Numbered from the stretch's first letter, positions 23,453 to 33,198 are shown. The stretch is DNA of 39,092 bases from Prevotella sp. (GCA_022773395.1 JALFBL010000040.1:1-39092), one strand, 5' to 3'. Program-made: numbers and translations. Notes: generated from the letters alone by a model not told the origin.

Positions 23453-26103
23453 TGGGGAAAAAGATTGTATTGCTTTGTTTCACTTTGTTGTTGTTGGGCT
23501 GTGGCAGTCAGCGCATTCTGCAAAAAGAACAAGTTTCACCTTCCATTCATTCTGACTCCTCAAGGGAAATTCCTGATGCGGATGATGTATGGAGGCATTT
23601 TCAAGACGATTCAAGACCTTGGGTGGAAAACATTTCCCAACCTTATCATCTTACACAGGGACTTCAGGGCAGGCATCTGTCTGTATGGGCAAGCCACGGA
23701 AGATATTTTGACCAAAAGAAGGGTGAGTGGAAATGGCAAAGGCCTTATCTTTTTGGAACGACAGAAGACTTGTTTACCCAAACCATTGTTGTTCCATACC
23801 TTATCCCCATGTTGGAAAAGGCTGGGGCTTATGTGTTCACTCCGAGGGAACGTGACTGGCAACGGAATGAAATCATTGTGGACAATGACAGCCCTTACTT
23901 AAAAGACTATTTCGAACGAAACATGATGATGTCGTGGACTTGTGCTGGCGTGAAAGGTTTTGCCAGCCATGACAGCATGTACACAGAGCGTGAAAATCCT
24001 TTTGAAGCAGGGACAGCACGCAAAATAAGGGCGACTAAAAACGATTTTGGGGGAGAAATCATTTATCAGCCAAGAATTCCGAAAGCTGGGAAATATGCAG
24101 TATATGTAAGTTATGTGACTCTTCCCAATAGTGTTCCGGATGCCAAATACACAGTTTACCACAAGGGGCAAGCCAGTGTATTCAGGGTGAACCAAAGAAT
24201 AGGTGGAGGAACATGGACATATCTCGGTACGTTCGATTTCGATGAAGGTTCAAACATTTACAATAGAGTGGTTCTGTCAAGCAAAAGCGATTATAAAGGA
24301 GTAGTGACTGCGGATGCCGTGCGATTGGGTGGAGGTATGGGTAATATTGAAAGAGGTGGCACTGCCAGTGGTATGCCAAGATGTCTGGAAGGTGCCAGAT
24401 ATTACGCCCAATGGGCCGGCGCACCTGACAGTGTCTATAACAGCAAAAATGGACAAGATGACTATGGAGACGACATCAATACCCGTTCTTATATGACCAA
24501 CTGGCTGGCTGGAGGTTCTCGGTATATGCCCAATGCTGTAGGAAAGAAAGTACCGATTGAATTGGCACTCGCCATCCATAGCGATGCAGGATACTCGAAA
24601 GACTACCAATCGCTTGTAGGATCTTTGGCCATTTGTACCACAGGATTCAACGACTCTGTTTTCAATTCAGGAGCCAGCCGTATTCTATCCAGAACCTTTG
24701 CAGGAAAACTATTGGAAGAGGTGAACCGTGATTTAACAATTACCTTGAACAAGCAATGGATTATTAGGGAGTTGAGGGATGCCAACTATTCGGAAACTCG
24801 CAATCCTGAAGTTCCGTCTTCTATTTTAGAAACTCTGTCTCATCAGAATTTCCCGGACATGAAGTTGGCTCAAGACCCGAATTTTCGTTTCGTCCTTGCA
24901 CGAAGCATTTACAAGGCTGTGCTCAAATTCATTTCAAGCATGCACGATAAAGCCTATGCAGTTGTCCCTCTCCCACCAGAGAATCTCAGCGTGGAATTTA
25001 CAACAATCGACGGTGTTACGTTGACATGGGATGGAACAGATGATCCATCCGAACCAACAGCTGCCCCTACATCTTATATTATATATACGGCAAAAGGGAA
25101 AAATGGTTTTGATAACGGGACGGTAGTAAAAGGCAATTCGTATGATATACGGTTAGAGCCGGGGGTTGTATATCAATTCAAGGTGGCTGCTCTCAATAAA
25201 GGTGGTGAGAGTTTTCCGTCGGAGACAATGTCGGCTTTGTATCATGCAGGAGCTACACGTTCTATTATGGTGGTAAACGGTTTCTACCGCTTGTCTGCCC
25301 CCGCTGTTAGAGAAACGGCAACAGAACAAGGATTCGATTTTGACAAAGACCCTGGCGTAGGTTACGGATCAACAGTGGGGTGGAGTGGGAGACAGTTGTG
25401 TTTCGACAAAAAAATGATTGGTATCGAAGGGCCTGGCGGACTGGGTTACAGTGGAAACGAATGGGAAGGAAAATTGATGGCTGGGAACGATTTCAATCAT
25501 GTTGTTACTCATGTAGAGGCCATGCGCTCGTTGCAGAACTATAATGTCACAACCTGTTCTTTAACTGCCGTTGAATCAGGGAAAGTGGATTTGATGAAAT
25601 ATCATATCGTGGATCTTGTGTTGGGATTGGAAAAGTTTAACAGATATTCGGTGAAAAATAACAAGATTTTTACTCCACAAATACAAGACGTTATAAAAAG
25701 GTACACAAAAGACGGAGGGGCTTTGATGGTAAGTGGAGCATACATAGGAAGCGACATGGCCGAAAAGAGCGATTCGCTTTTTGTAAACAATGTGCTGAAA
25801 ATAAAATATGGGGGCAATCTTCAGGCAGACAGCGATTCTATCATTACGGGTATGGGAACATCTTTCTCTGTTTACAAGACGTTGAACGAAACCCACTATG
25901 CTGCAACTTCAACCGACATTGTGCAGCCGCTGAAACCTGCCTACTGCGCCTTGACATATCCTGGGGGACTGCCGGCCTGCGTTGCCTATGCAGGAAATGA
26001 CTATCACGCATTCACCATGGGATTTCCATTTGAATGCATCACATCGCCAAGAAAGCGGAGTGCTGTTATGAGAGGGATTATCAACTTTCTGATAGAAAAA
26101 TAA
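23452..26103 (+). CDS. Lipoprotein N-acetylmuramoyl-L-alanine amidase with golvesin-like, FN3 and C-terminal domains
   Basis: This 883-residue lipoprotein (Cys17 after LLLLG) is of a type often labelled xanthan lyase or golvesin-domain protein in Bacteroidota. It fits an amidase_3 zinc peptidoglycan amidase: ligand His82 (WASHGRYF), Glu105 (GTTEDLF), His376 (ALAIHSDAG) and the catalytic-type Glu460 in PSSILETLSHQNFPDMKLA. Between Glu105 and His376 sits a beta-rich golvesin/xanthan-lyase-like module of about 100 residues (200-295), so the catalytic domain appears split by an insertion. An FN3 domain follows (about 507-595). The final 280 residues resemble a Rossmann/flavodoxin-like fold of unknown role. 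TGATG overlap with the acyltransferase gene shows coupling. The ATG at 23452 is preferred over the adjacent in-frame TTG. Confidence 0.78.
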   Translation: MGKKIVLLCFTLLLLGCGSQRILQKEQVSPSIHSDSSREIPDADDVWRHFQDDSRPWVENISQPYHLTQGLQGRHLSVWASHGRYFDQKKGEWKWQRPYLFGTTEDLFTQTIVVPYLIPMLEKAGAYVFTPRERDWQRNEIIVDNDSPYLKDYFERNMMMSWTCAGVKGFASHDSMYTERENPFEAGTARKIRATKNDFGGEIIYQPRIPKAGKYAVYVSYVTLPNSVPDAKYTVYHKGQASVFRVNQRIGGGTWTYLGTFDFDEGSNIYNRVVLSSKSDYKGVVTADAVRLGGGMGNIERGGTASGMPRCLEGARYYAQWAGAPDSVYNSKNGQDDYGDDINTRSYMTNWLAGGSRYMPNAVGKKVPIELALAIHSDAGYSKDYQSLVGSLAICTTGFNDSVFNSGASRILSRTFAGKLLEEVNRDLTITLNKQWIIRELRDANYSETRNPEVPSSILETLSHQNFPDMKLAQDPNFRFVLARSIYKAVLKFISSMHDKAYAVVPLPPENLSVEFTTIDGVTLTWDGTDDPSEPTAAPTSYIIYTAKGKNGFDNGTVVKGNSYDIRLEPGVVYQFKVAALNKGGESFPSETMSALYHAGATRSIMVVNGFYRLSAPAVRETATEQGFDFDKDPGVGYGSTVGWSGRQLCFDKKMIGIEGPGGLGYSGNEWEGKLMAGNDFNHVVTHVEAMRSLQNYNVTTCSLTAVESGKVDLMKYHIVDLVLGLEKFNRYSVKNNKIFTPQIQDVIKRYTKDGGALMVSGAYIGSDMAEKSDSLFVNNVLKIKYGGNLQADSDSIITGMGTSFSVYKTLNETHYAATSTDIVQPLKPAYCALTYPGGLPACVAYAGNDYHAFTMGFPFECITSPRKRSAVMRGIINFLIEK

Positions 26104-26161
26104 CAAATATGATTCTGAAAACAGAATAAACAAAAGTTTTTAACATAGAATAAAATAACCC

Positions 26162-26485
26162 ATGTATAAAATCCAAGCAAATGCTTCTGGGACACGAAGC
26201 ATAGAAGTGAGCGACACTCATCTTGAAACCATTAAGAGGTATGCATTGCTCAAAAACCTAATAGACAGCAATGGCATTATTGACGAACCGGTATTGGACA
26301 AACTGAAATTCAACTGTCGTTCTATTCTTGAATCACAGGCTGAAGTTGACAGAAACCTGATGGACTTGTGTCTGGATGTTATTTACAACAATTACATGAA
26401 AGCATTCGGACTTCATAATCTGGTTTTGCTCTTTGTTGAATGGACTGGCTGTCGGCAACAAGAAGAGAGAGGAGAAAAAGAGTAA
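26162..26485 (+). CDS. Small protein of unknown function (107 residues)
   Basis: This protein is predicted soluble and mainly helical, starting MYKIQANASGTRSIEVSDTH, with a helix-loop-helix middle (IIDEPVLDKLKFNCRSILES) and a charged tail (QQEERGEKE). I do not recognise the family. Its stop codon abuts the ATG of the radical SAM gene (TAAATG), so the two are almost certainly co-translated, and a role linked to that enzyme is possible but unproven. A weak 6-bp hairpin lies upstream after the amidase gene; no clear promoter was seen. Confidence 0.65.
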   Translation: MYKIQANASGTRSIEVSDTHLETIKRYALLKNLIDSNGIIDEPVLDKLKFNCRSILESQAEVDRNLMDLCLDVIYNNYMKAFGLHNLVLLFVEWTGCRQQEERGEKE

Positions 26486-28441
26486 ATGCAGAATTACCAA
26501 TTGTCTGATTTTCTTCCGACAACGAAAAAAGAACTGGAGTTAAGGGGATGGAACGAAATTGACGTTATCCTGTTTTCGGGTGATGCCTATATTGACCATC
26601 CTGCTTTTGGGGTTGCCGTTATTGGAAGGGTGTTGGAAGCAAACGGATATAAAGTGGCTATTGTTCCGCAACCCGACTGGCATGGTGATTTTAGAGATTT
26701 CAAGAAATTAGGACGTCCCAGGCTATTTTTCGGAATTTCTCCAGGCTGTATGGACTCAATGGTCAATAAATACACCGCCAACAGAAGACTACGATCTGAA
26801 GATGCATATAGTCCAGATGGCAGGCATGATTGTCGTCCCGAATACCCTACGATTGTTTACAGCAAGATATTGCGCAGTCTTTATCCAGATGTTCCCATCG
26901 TATTGGGTGGTATTGAGGCTTCCTTGCGCCGACTCACCCACTATGACTATTGGCAGGACAAACTGATGAAGTGCATCCTTTGCGACTCGGGTGCAGACAT
27001 TATCAGTTACGGAATGGGAGAAAGAACCATTATCAAAATTGCTGAAGAATTGTCAAAAGGCAGACCAATCAAGGAAATAAGAGAGTTGCCACAGACCGTT
27101 TTCCTATCCCCCAAAAAGGATATTCCGAAAGGAATCATGCCAGACGACATCATCTTGCACTCGCACGAGAAGTGTTTAAAGGACAAGAAGGCAGAGGCGC
27201 AAAACTATAGACACATAGAAGAAGAGTCCAATAAAATGCACGCCCAAAGGCTTTTACAAGAGGTAGATGGCATATATGCCGTGGTGAATCCTCCATATCC
27301 CCCCATGACGACAGAGGAACTTGATGCTTCGTTTGACTTGCCTTACACCCGCCTTCCTCATCCTAAATACAAGGGAAAAAGAATTCCTGCGTATGAAATG
27401 ATCAAGCATTCCGTGAATATCCATCGAGGATGCTTCGGGGGGTGTGCATTCTGCACTATCTCTGCCCACCAAGGTAAATTCATCACAAGCCGTAGCAAGA
27501 AAAGCATTTTGAAAGAAGTGGAGAACGTGGTTAGAATGCCAGACTTCAAAGGATATCTCAGCGATCTTGGAGGCCCATCTGCCAATATGTATGCCATGCA
27601 CGGAAAGAATTTAAGAGCCTGTGAAAAGTGTAAACGGCCTTCGTGCATCCATCCGGAAATTTGTCCCAATCTTCAAACAGACCATACTCCTTTATTGGAC
27701 ATTTATCATGCGGTGGACAGTTTGCCGGAAATCAAGAAAAGCTTTATTGGAAGTGGAGTGAGATACGACTTGCTGCAGTATAAGAGTCATGATGAAAAGA
27801 CGAACTTAGCAGCCAAACAATATACAAGAGAACTAATTGTCCGTCATGTGAGCGGGCGACTGAAGGTTGCTCCTGAGCACACATCAGACTATGTGCTGAG
27901 ACTGATGCGTAAACCTCCTTTCAAACTCTTTGAACAGTTCAAACAAGTTTTCGACAAAATCAACAAAGAAAAAAACTTGCGGCAACAGATTGTACCTTAT
28001 TTTATAAGCAGTCATCCCGGATGCAATGCGGAGAATATGGCAGAACTCGCCGCTATCACAAAGAAACTTGATTTTCATCTTGAGCAAGTACAAGATTTCA
28101 CACCTACTCCTATGACCATCGCTACAGAAACATGGTACACGGGATATGACCCTTATACCCTTGAGCCAGTAGTTTCTGCCAAAACACAGCATGAAAAACT
28201 GGCGCAAAGGCAGTTCTTCTTCTGGTATAAGCCGGAAGAACGCCCCAAAATAGAAAGGGAATTGAGGCGTATGGGACGTATGGATTTGGTCAAACAACTG
28301 TATGGCGGCTATCCATCTCGACAACCTTTATCTGAAATTCCCAACAAAAAGAATCATGGTGCATCCAGTCGAAAGAAGCAAGGTTATAGGGACGAGGAAA
28401 AAACAGAAATGCGGAAACGAAGTCGTTGTCACAAATCGTAA
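26486..28441 (+). CDS. ygiQ: YgiQ family radical SAM protein
   Basis: This 651-residue protein of the YgiQ family has an N-terminal cobalamin-binding-like Rossmann region (EIDVILFSGDAYIDHPAFGVAVIG) and a central radical SAM barrel. The [4Fe-4S]/SAM motif is HRGCFGGCAFC, with Cys316, Cys320 and Cys323. Downstream there is an additional cysteine group, CEKCKRPSCIHPEICPNL, and FTPTPMTIATETWYTGYDPY, a conserved family signature. The exact reaction of YgiQ is not established. It converges with the HAD phosphatase gene, whose stop is 40 bases away. The end of the protein is unusually basic (SRKKQGYRDEEKTEMRKRSR). Confidence 0.92.
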   Translation: MQNYQLSDFLPTTKKELELRGWNEIDVILFSGDAYIDHPAFGVAVIGRVLEANGYKVAIVPQPDWHGDFRDFKKLGRPRLFFGISPGCMDSMVNKYTANRRLRSEDAYSPDGRHDCRPEYPTIVYSKILRSLYPDVPIVLGGIEASLRRLTHYDYWQDKLMKCILCDSGADIISYGMGERTIIKIAEELSKGRPIKEIRELPQTVFLSPKKDIPKGIMPDDIILHSHEKCLKDKKAEAQNYRHIEEESNKMHAQRLLQEVDGIYAVVNPPYPPMTTEELDASFDLPYTRLPHPKYKGKRIPAYEMIKHSVNIHRGCFGGCAFCTISAHQGKFITSRSKKSILKEVENVVRMPDFKGYLSDLGGPSANMYAMHGKNLRACEKCKRPSCIHPEICPNLQTDHTPLLDIYHAVDSLPEIKKSFIGSGVRYDLLQYKSHDEKTNLAAKQYTRELIVRHVSGRLKVAPEHTSDYVLRLMRKPPFKLFEQFKQVFDKINKEKNLRQQIVPYFISSHPGCNAENMAELAAITKKLDFHLEQVQDFTPTPMTIATETWYTGYDPYTLEPVVSAKTQHEKLAQRQFFFWYKPEERPKIERELRRMGRMDLVKQLYGGYPSRQPLSEIPNKKNHGASSRKKQGYRDEEKTEMRKRSRCHKS

Positions 28442-28481
28442 TGACAGCAGGACGCACATTCGCTCCAGCCCCAAAGTATCC

Positions 28482-29138
28482 TCACCACACAACCACCTCT
28501 TCTGGCTTTTCCACAAAGACTGTTGCTCCATTCTCCATGAGAAACTCTTTGTCACGGAATCCCCAAAGCACACTGATACAGGGCAATCCACTGTTACGTG
28601 CCACCGCAACATCAACATCACTGTCGCCGATATACACCGAATTTTTTACCATGGCCTCCATCTGTCGCATGGCTTCTATCACCGTGTCGGGTGCCGGTTT
28701 CTTCCTGATTCCTTCGCGTTCACCCACAGCAACTGTCACATAGTCACCGAAAAAATGGTGGCAAAGATCTTGTGTGGCAGCATTGAATTTATTGCTGACA
28801 ACCGCTATTCCTTTTCCGCTTTCTTTTAATGTGCCCAGCATTTGCATAATGCCTGGATAAGGCTGTGTCGTGTCTAAACTGTGCTCGAGATAGTGTTCTC
28901 TGAATGTTCTGTATGCTTCTTCAAAATGTGGGTTGTCAAGTCCGTTAGGAACGGCTCGTTGCATCAGTAGTTTCACACCATTTCCAACAAACCTCCTAAT
29001 ATCATCGACAGAATGTTCAGGCATGTTCCAAGTTCTCAAAGCATAATTGGTACTTGCGGTCAAATCTTGCAGCGTGTTCAGCAATGTACCATCCAAATCG
29101 AATATATAGTTCTGATATTCTTTCATCCCCAACTTCAT
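28482..29138 (-). CDS. HAD-superfamily hydrolase, phosphoglycolate phosphatase-like
   Basis: This 218-residue HAD protein has motif I YIFDLDGTLLNT, a Gph-like cap (VDDIRRFVGNGVKLLMQRA), motif II VVSNKF, the motif III lysine region IRKKPAPDTV and motif IV VYIGDSDVDVAVARNSG. That combination is the phosphoglycolate phosphatase subgroup, which removes 2-phosphoglycolate formed by DNA repair or metabolism, although HAD substrate ranges are broad. A second start at 29126 (MKEYQNYIFDLDGT) is plausible and would give a longer leader after the -7 box at 29149-29156. It is divergent from mltG. Confidence 0.88.
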   Translation of the reverse strand: MKLGMKEYQNYIFDLDGTLLNTLQDLTASTNYALRTWNMPEHSVDDIRRFVGNGVKLLMQRAVPNGLDNPHFEEAYRTFREHYLEHSLDTTQPYPGIMQMLGTLKESGKGIAVVSNKFNAATQDLCHHFFGDYVTVAVGEREGIRKKPAPDTVIEAMRQMEAMVKNSVYIGDSDVDVAVARNSGLPCISVLWGFRDKEFLMENGATVFVEKPEEVVVW

Positions 29139-29148
29139 TTTTGAAACG

Positions 29149-29156
29149 CAAAGTTA
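29149..29156 (-). promoter_or_regulatory. -7 box for the HAD phosphatase gene
   Basis: On the reverse strand TAACTTTG fits TAnnTTTG and ends 10 nt before the first ATG (29138) or 22 nt before the second (29126). The -33 element is weak. Confidence 0.5.
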
Positions 29157-29201
29157 TAACATTTTATTTACAATTCTTTCATTGGTTCGGAAAAATTCTA
29201 C

Positions 29202-29209
29202 TAACTTTG
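29202..29209 (+). promoter_or_regulatory. -7 box for mltG
   Basis: TAACTTTG fits TAnnTTTG and lies 24 nt before the mltG ATG at 29234. Upstream only an imperfect TTTC box is present at a spacing of about 21 nt. Confidence 0.5.
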
Positions 29210-29233
29210 TCCCACATTTAATAAAAAGATGAC

Positions 29234-30256
29234 ATGAAAATAACAGCAAAACACTATCTGTATCCCATTTTGGTATGCGTTTCATTGGCCATTGGAGCTA
29301 TCTATTATTATTTCTTTTTCTCATTTTCTTCCTTGGAAAAGAAGTTCTATGTGTATGTGGACGAAGATGATAATATAGACAGTATTTGTGCAAAACTGAA
29401 GTCTATATCCACAGAACATGGATTTGCCGGATTCAACACCTTGGTGAGACATAGTGAATATGCAAAGAACATCAGAACCGGACGTTTCGAAGTGACGCCA
29501 GAAGATGGGGCATTCAATGTATTCAGACGGTTGAAAAACGGATTACAGGAACCTGTCAATCTTACTATCCCATCTGTCCGTACCTTGGACAGGCTGGCAG
29601 GATGTGTAGCAAATAAACTGATGTTAGACAGTGCCAAACTGTACAATGCACTCCAAGACAAAATTGTGTGCGAAAAATATGGCTACGACACATTGACCAT
29701 TGCCTGTATGTTTATCCCTAACACATATGATCTTTACTGGAATATTTCCCAAGAAAAATTCTTGGAGCGAATGAAGAAAGAAAGTGACAGTTTTTGGAAT
29801 GCAGAGCGTAGGGGAAAAGCGCAAGCCATAGGCTTGACACCTGTCCAAGTCATTACACTGGCCAGTATTGTGGACGAGGAAACTGCATCCGACCAAGAAA
29901 AACCAATGGTTGCAGGAATGTATTATAATCGTTTGAAAACAGACATGCCTTTGCAGGCAGATCCCACTGTGAAGTTTGCTCTCGGAGACTTCTCGCTGAA
30001 GCGAATCTACAACTATATGCTTTCTTTTAATAGTCCTTTCAACACCTATAAAAACAAAGGATTGCCTCCTGGCCCTATAAGGATTCCAACAATAGCAGGC
30101 ATTGAGGCCGTTCTGAACTTGACCCATCACGATTATCTCTATATGTGCGCAAAAGAGGATTTCGGTGGTACGCATAATTTTGCCCGTACTTACGCAGAAC
30201 ATCTTCAAAATGCGGCAAAATATTCTCAGGCATTAAACAAAAAGGGAATAAAATAA
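29234..30256 (+). CDS. mltG: Endolytic murein transglycosylase MltG
   Basis: This 340-residue inner-membrane lytic transglycosylase (YceG family) cleaves nascent glycan strands and helps set their length. A single N-terminal helix (ILVCVSLAIGAIYYYFFFS) is followed by a LysM-like region and the catalytic domain. The ASIVDEET motif at residues 210-217 carries the family's catalytic glutamate. PLQADPTVKFALG, FNSPFNTYKNKGLPPGPI and DFGGTHNFARTYAEH are strongly conserved segments. Length is normal. It is a single-gene unit with a -7 box at 29202-29209 and a hairpin downstream at 30273-30295. Confidence 0.95.
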   Translation: MKITAKHYLYPILVCVSLAIGAIYYYFFFSFSSLEKKFYVYVDEDDNIDSICAKLKSISTEHGFAGFNTLVRHSEYAKNIRTGRFEVTPEDGAFNVFRRLKNGLQEPVNLTIPSVRTLDRLAGCVANKLMLDSAKLYNALQDKIVCEKYGYDTLTIACMFIPNTYDLYWNISQEKFLERMKKESDSFWNAERRGKAQAIGLTPVQVITLASIVDEETASDQEKPMVAGMYYNRLKTDMPLQADPTVKFALGDFSLKRIYNYMLSFNSPFNTYKNKGLPPGPIRIPTIAGIEAVLNLTHHDYLYMCAKEDFGGTHNFARTYAEHLQNAAKYSQALNKKGIK

Positions 30257-30272
30257 AGACACTGTCACTCTG

Positions 30273-30295
30273 CAAGCGAGAAGTCTTCTTGCTTG
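30273..30295 (+). terminator. Hairpin between convergent mltG and addB
   Basis: A 10-bp stem with one G-T pair (30273-30282 with 30286-30295) and a 3-nt loop, 16 nt after the mltG stop. T-rich sequence follows further downstream (about 30312-30330). It could end transcripts from either side. Confidence 0.5.
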
Positions 30296-30335
30296 TTGAA
30301 CGGCAGGAGGCCTCTTCTTTTTCTTCATATTTGCT

Positions 30336-33143
30336 CTATATTCCGCAAATGATTTTGTAGGGGCATTGTACGCAAATTTCTTTGTCCTCAGTAGGAGCAA
30401 AAGGAAGAGTGGGTTCAAACATATCAGAAAGAACTTTGCTGACATGTTGGACAAAGGTTTCTTCAAAGGCTTTGATGTCACTGATTCGTTCTTTTCCAAT
30501 GCTGATTGTTGGGTCGCATTGGACAGATGCATGTTGAATGAACAGCAAGGCAGGACTTATGGGCAGTCCCTTTTCGTTATATTCATGACTATTGCTCACC
30601 ATTTGTGCATAAAGCATGGTTTGAAGATAGTAGTCGGGATGCTTTTTTTTAAGAATGGGCTGCTGGAATATTTCCTCTACGGTATTGATTTTGCTTGTCA
30701 GCGAGTGGCTGCCCGTTTTGTAGTCAACCACCCTTATTCTCTCCACACCATTTTCTTCAATGCGATCCAATCGGTCTATATATCCGCTCAAGCGAATACT
30801 GTGCCTGCCTTCGGTGGTGGTGATGCTGATGTTTCCGCCAACTTTCTTTTCAGTACCAATGATGCTGAATGGAGCTAAATGACTATCGATGATGAGCAGC
30901 CTTTCAATATATCGGATAATGACTTCTCGATTGATGATTTGTTGCCCATTCAGTTCCGGCATCATTTCTGCACCATTGAACATCTTTTCGCGTATGGCCT
31001 GGTCCACGGTCATGGGTACCGTGTGTCCATCTTTGAGAATATCCTCGATGTCACCAGGCAAGATGACTTTCCCTTCATTCTTTATTCTTGGATAAATCAA
31101 CTCTGCTGCCCTATGGAAGATGTTTCCGAACATGCGATTGTCTATTTCGTCTTCATCCTCATTGTCAGGTTCTTTAATATCCGATATGTCGTTGAAGAAA
31201 AACTGTAGCGGACAGCGTAGATATCGATTGATGGAAGTGGGGTAAAGATTGCAGTTGTCACGCATTTCTCTCAACTTTTCCATGATAGCCCCCGACTTTT
31301 CCACTTGTTTGGGACGGATCGGTATTTGCTTCTGTCCAGCCTGCAAGGATTGTCGATGTATGGGGGTTTTGCTCTCCACCATAAGTTGCAGCATGAAACG
31401 CGACATTTCGCCTGTATGGCCATCTTCTGTACTATTATTGTAGGTGATGGTGATATCCTTGGCACGCTGCAAGATGTGATAGAAATGATAGGAAAACATG
31501 GCCATCTTGTTTTCCACCGTGGCGAGTCCGAACGCCTTGCGAATGGAATAAGGTATGAAACTGGATTCGTTGATGCCTTTGGGCATGTTGCCTTCATTGC
31601 ACGAGAGCATCAGCACATGGTCGAAATCGAGATTGCGAGTTTCCAGTACTCCCATTATCTGTATGCCCACAACAGGCTCTCCATGGAAAGGAATGCTTTG
31701 GGAACGCATGAGCTGCAGGAGAAGTCTTTGCAGGGTGACTACATTTACCTGTAAATCCTGACTTGCAATCAGTTCATCGATACGGTTAAGCAATGTGTAA
31801 ACACAGAAAAGCGATTCCTGTCTGAAATCGTCCACCCCATCTTCTCTCTGCATTATCTGGGCAATATATTTCACAATCCGTTTGAGCCATTTCACAAATT
31901 CTTGGTTACTATTGATATCTTTGGGAGGAATAGGGGAGAGATGTGGAGCTTTCCCTTCGGTTTTACTCCTGAAATATGCAGCATAGGGATGGCGTTGGAT
32001 TTTTCTGACAGTTGTTTTTGAAGGGAACAGATGTATGTCCGTGAGCAACTGTATGAAACTGCATATAGGTGTGTTGAAAAGGGGGAATCCCATGGTAATG
32101 TTCAACTGTCCGGCATCTTCAGGTATGCAGTGTATGGCCGTTTGCAGCAAGTTCTCGTTGCAAAGAATGATGGCCGTTCTCTTGCCTGCACCTGTCCTTT
32201 GAGAATGCCGAAGCCAGTGGGTTATGTATCTGGCTTGCACATCTTCTGTGGGTGCACTGATAAAGGCGATTTGCTTCTCATCGCTCAGATGGTTGTATAT
32301 GTTATCGTTTGTGGGGTCGAGCTCGTTCGGAAACTCTTGCAGAAAGCGGCGAATGTAATGTCCGGCTTCGTGCTGTCCTTTCATATAGTAGGTGTCGAAA
32401 TCCCAGTAAAAGCATGCTTTTCCTTCTTTTTTCAGGTGTGCAAAAATATGTCTTTCTACCTCTTGCAACACGTTGAATCCCACAAAGATGTATTTTTCAT
32501 AGGCCGTATGGGCTGTATCCTGCTCGGCAACATCTCTGAAAATCATACCCTCGTAGGCAATGCCTTGTTTTCGCAACCGTTGTTTGAAATCGTTGTATAT
32601 GTCACCGAAGCACGACCAAAGTTCCAAAAAACGTCTTTTCAGTTCCGATTCGTGTCCATCGGTGAAACTCTGGAAAAACTTCTTCAGCGTTTCCTTTTGA
32701 TTTCCATTGAGATATGGGATTCCATCGAGTTCGTGAATATCTTTTAGGTTGGCGAAAATTTTTCCGGCATCCGCCATGCTTTTATCGATGTCGTCGAAGT
32801 CGGCCAGCAGTACCTGTCCCCATCCGTAGAAATGGTCGAGTGTTTCGGCCGTGTTTGTCCTCTCCTTAAAACTTTGGTAGAGCGTGCATATTAGTTTGAT
32901 ATCGTCACCCACAGCAAACGAAGAGTGATGGTGGAAAAAATCGCTGATGGTAAAATAAGAAGGACTCCACATGGGCTTACCAGACAGGCGGGCCATGTGT
33001 TCGTCCAAAAACAGCGATGCCCGTTTGTTAGGGAATATCACGGCTATACGGCTCAGGCTATTCCCGTATTTCCGGATGAGATCTTCTGCCACTATTTTGA
33101 GAAACGGCTTCATCGTATTTTCATTGTTGCGAAAAACTTCCAT
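30336..33143 (-). CDS. addB: AddB-like PD-(D/E)XK nuclease subunit
   Basis: This 935-residue protein pairs with the AddA-like helicase to process double-strand DNA ends. The N-terminal part resembles an inactivated helicase (IAVIFPNKRASLFLDEHMA, without a Walker A lysine motif). The C-terminal nuclease domain has FGNIFHRAAELIYP, GYIDRLDRI and VVDYKTGS (Asp807, Lys809). Four cysteines suit the AddB iron-sulfur staple: Cys644 in LRCPLQFFF and Cys924, Cys927 and Cys933 in CVQCPYKIIC at the very end. It lies 55 nt downstream of addA. An alternative start is the Met at residue 11. Confidence 0.88.
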   Translation of the reverse strand: MEVFRNNENTMKPFLKIVAEDLIRKYGNSLSRIAVIFPNKRASLFLDEHMARLSGKPMWSPSYFTISDFFHHHSSFAVGDDIKLICTLYQSFKERTNTAETLDHFYGWGQVLLADFDDIDKSMADAGKIFANLKDIHELDGIPYLNGNQKETLKKFFQSFTDGHESELKRRFLELWSCFGDIYNDFKQRLRKQGIAYEGMIFRDVAEQDTAHTAYEKYIFVGFNVLQEVERHIFAHLKKEGKACFYWDFDTYYMKGQHEAGHYIRRFLQEFPNELDPTNDNIYNHLSDEKQIAFISAPTEDVQARYITHWLRHSQRTGAGKRTAIILCNENLLQTAIHCIPEDAGQLNITMGFPLFNTPICSFIQLLTDIHLFPSKTTVRKIQRHPYAAYFRSKTEGKAPHLSPIPPKDINSNQEFVKWLKRIVKYIAQIMQREDGVDDFRQESLFCVYTLLNRIDELIASQDLQVNVVTLQRLLLQLMRSQSIPFHGEPVVGIQIMGVLETRNLDFDHVLMLSCNEGNMPKGINESSFIPYSIRKAFGLATVENKMAMFSYHFYHILQRAKDITITYNNSTEDGHTGEMSRFMLQLMVESKTPIHRQSLQAGQKQIPIRPKQVEKSGAIMEKLREMRDNCNLYPTSINRYLRCPLQFFFNDISDIKEPDNEDEDEIDNRMFGNIFHRAAELIYPRIKNEGKVILPGDIEDILKDGHTVPMTVDQAIREKMFNGAEMMPELNGQQIINREVIIRYIERLLIIDSHLAPFSIIGTEKKVGGNISITTTEGRHSIRLSGYIDRLDRIEENGVERIRVVDYKTGSHSLTSKINTVEEIFQQPILKKKHPDYYLQTMLYAQMVSNSHEYNEKGLPISPALLFIQHASVQCDPTISIGKERISDIKAFEETFVQHVSKVLSDMFEPTLPFAPTEDKEICVQCPYKIICGI

Positions 33144-33198
33144 GATAAACTGTTATTGTCTTACTTTATACCTTAATTATACAATACTGTGGTTTATG

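Noticed and set aside
26112..26127. ATTCTG-AAAA-CAGAAT hairpin after the amidase gene as a terminator
   Set aside because: Only six mostly A-T pairs and no following T-run; too weak to call.
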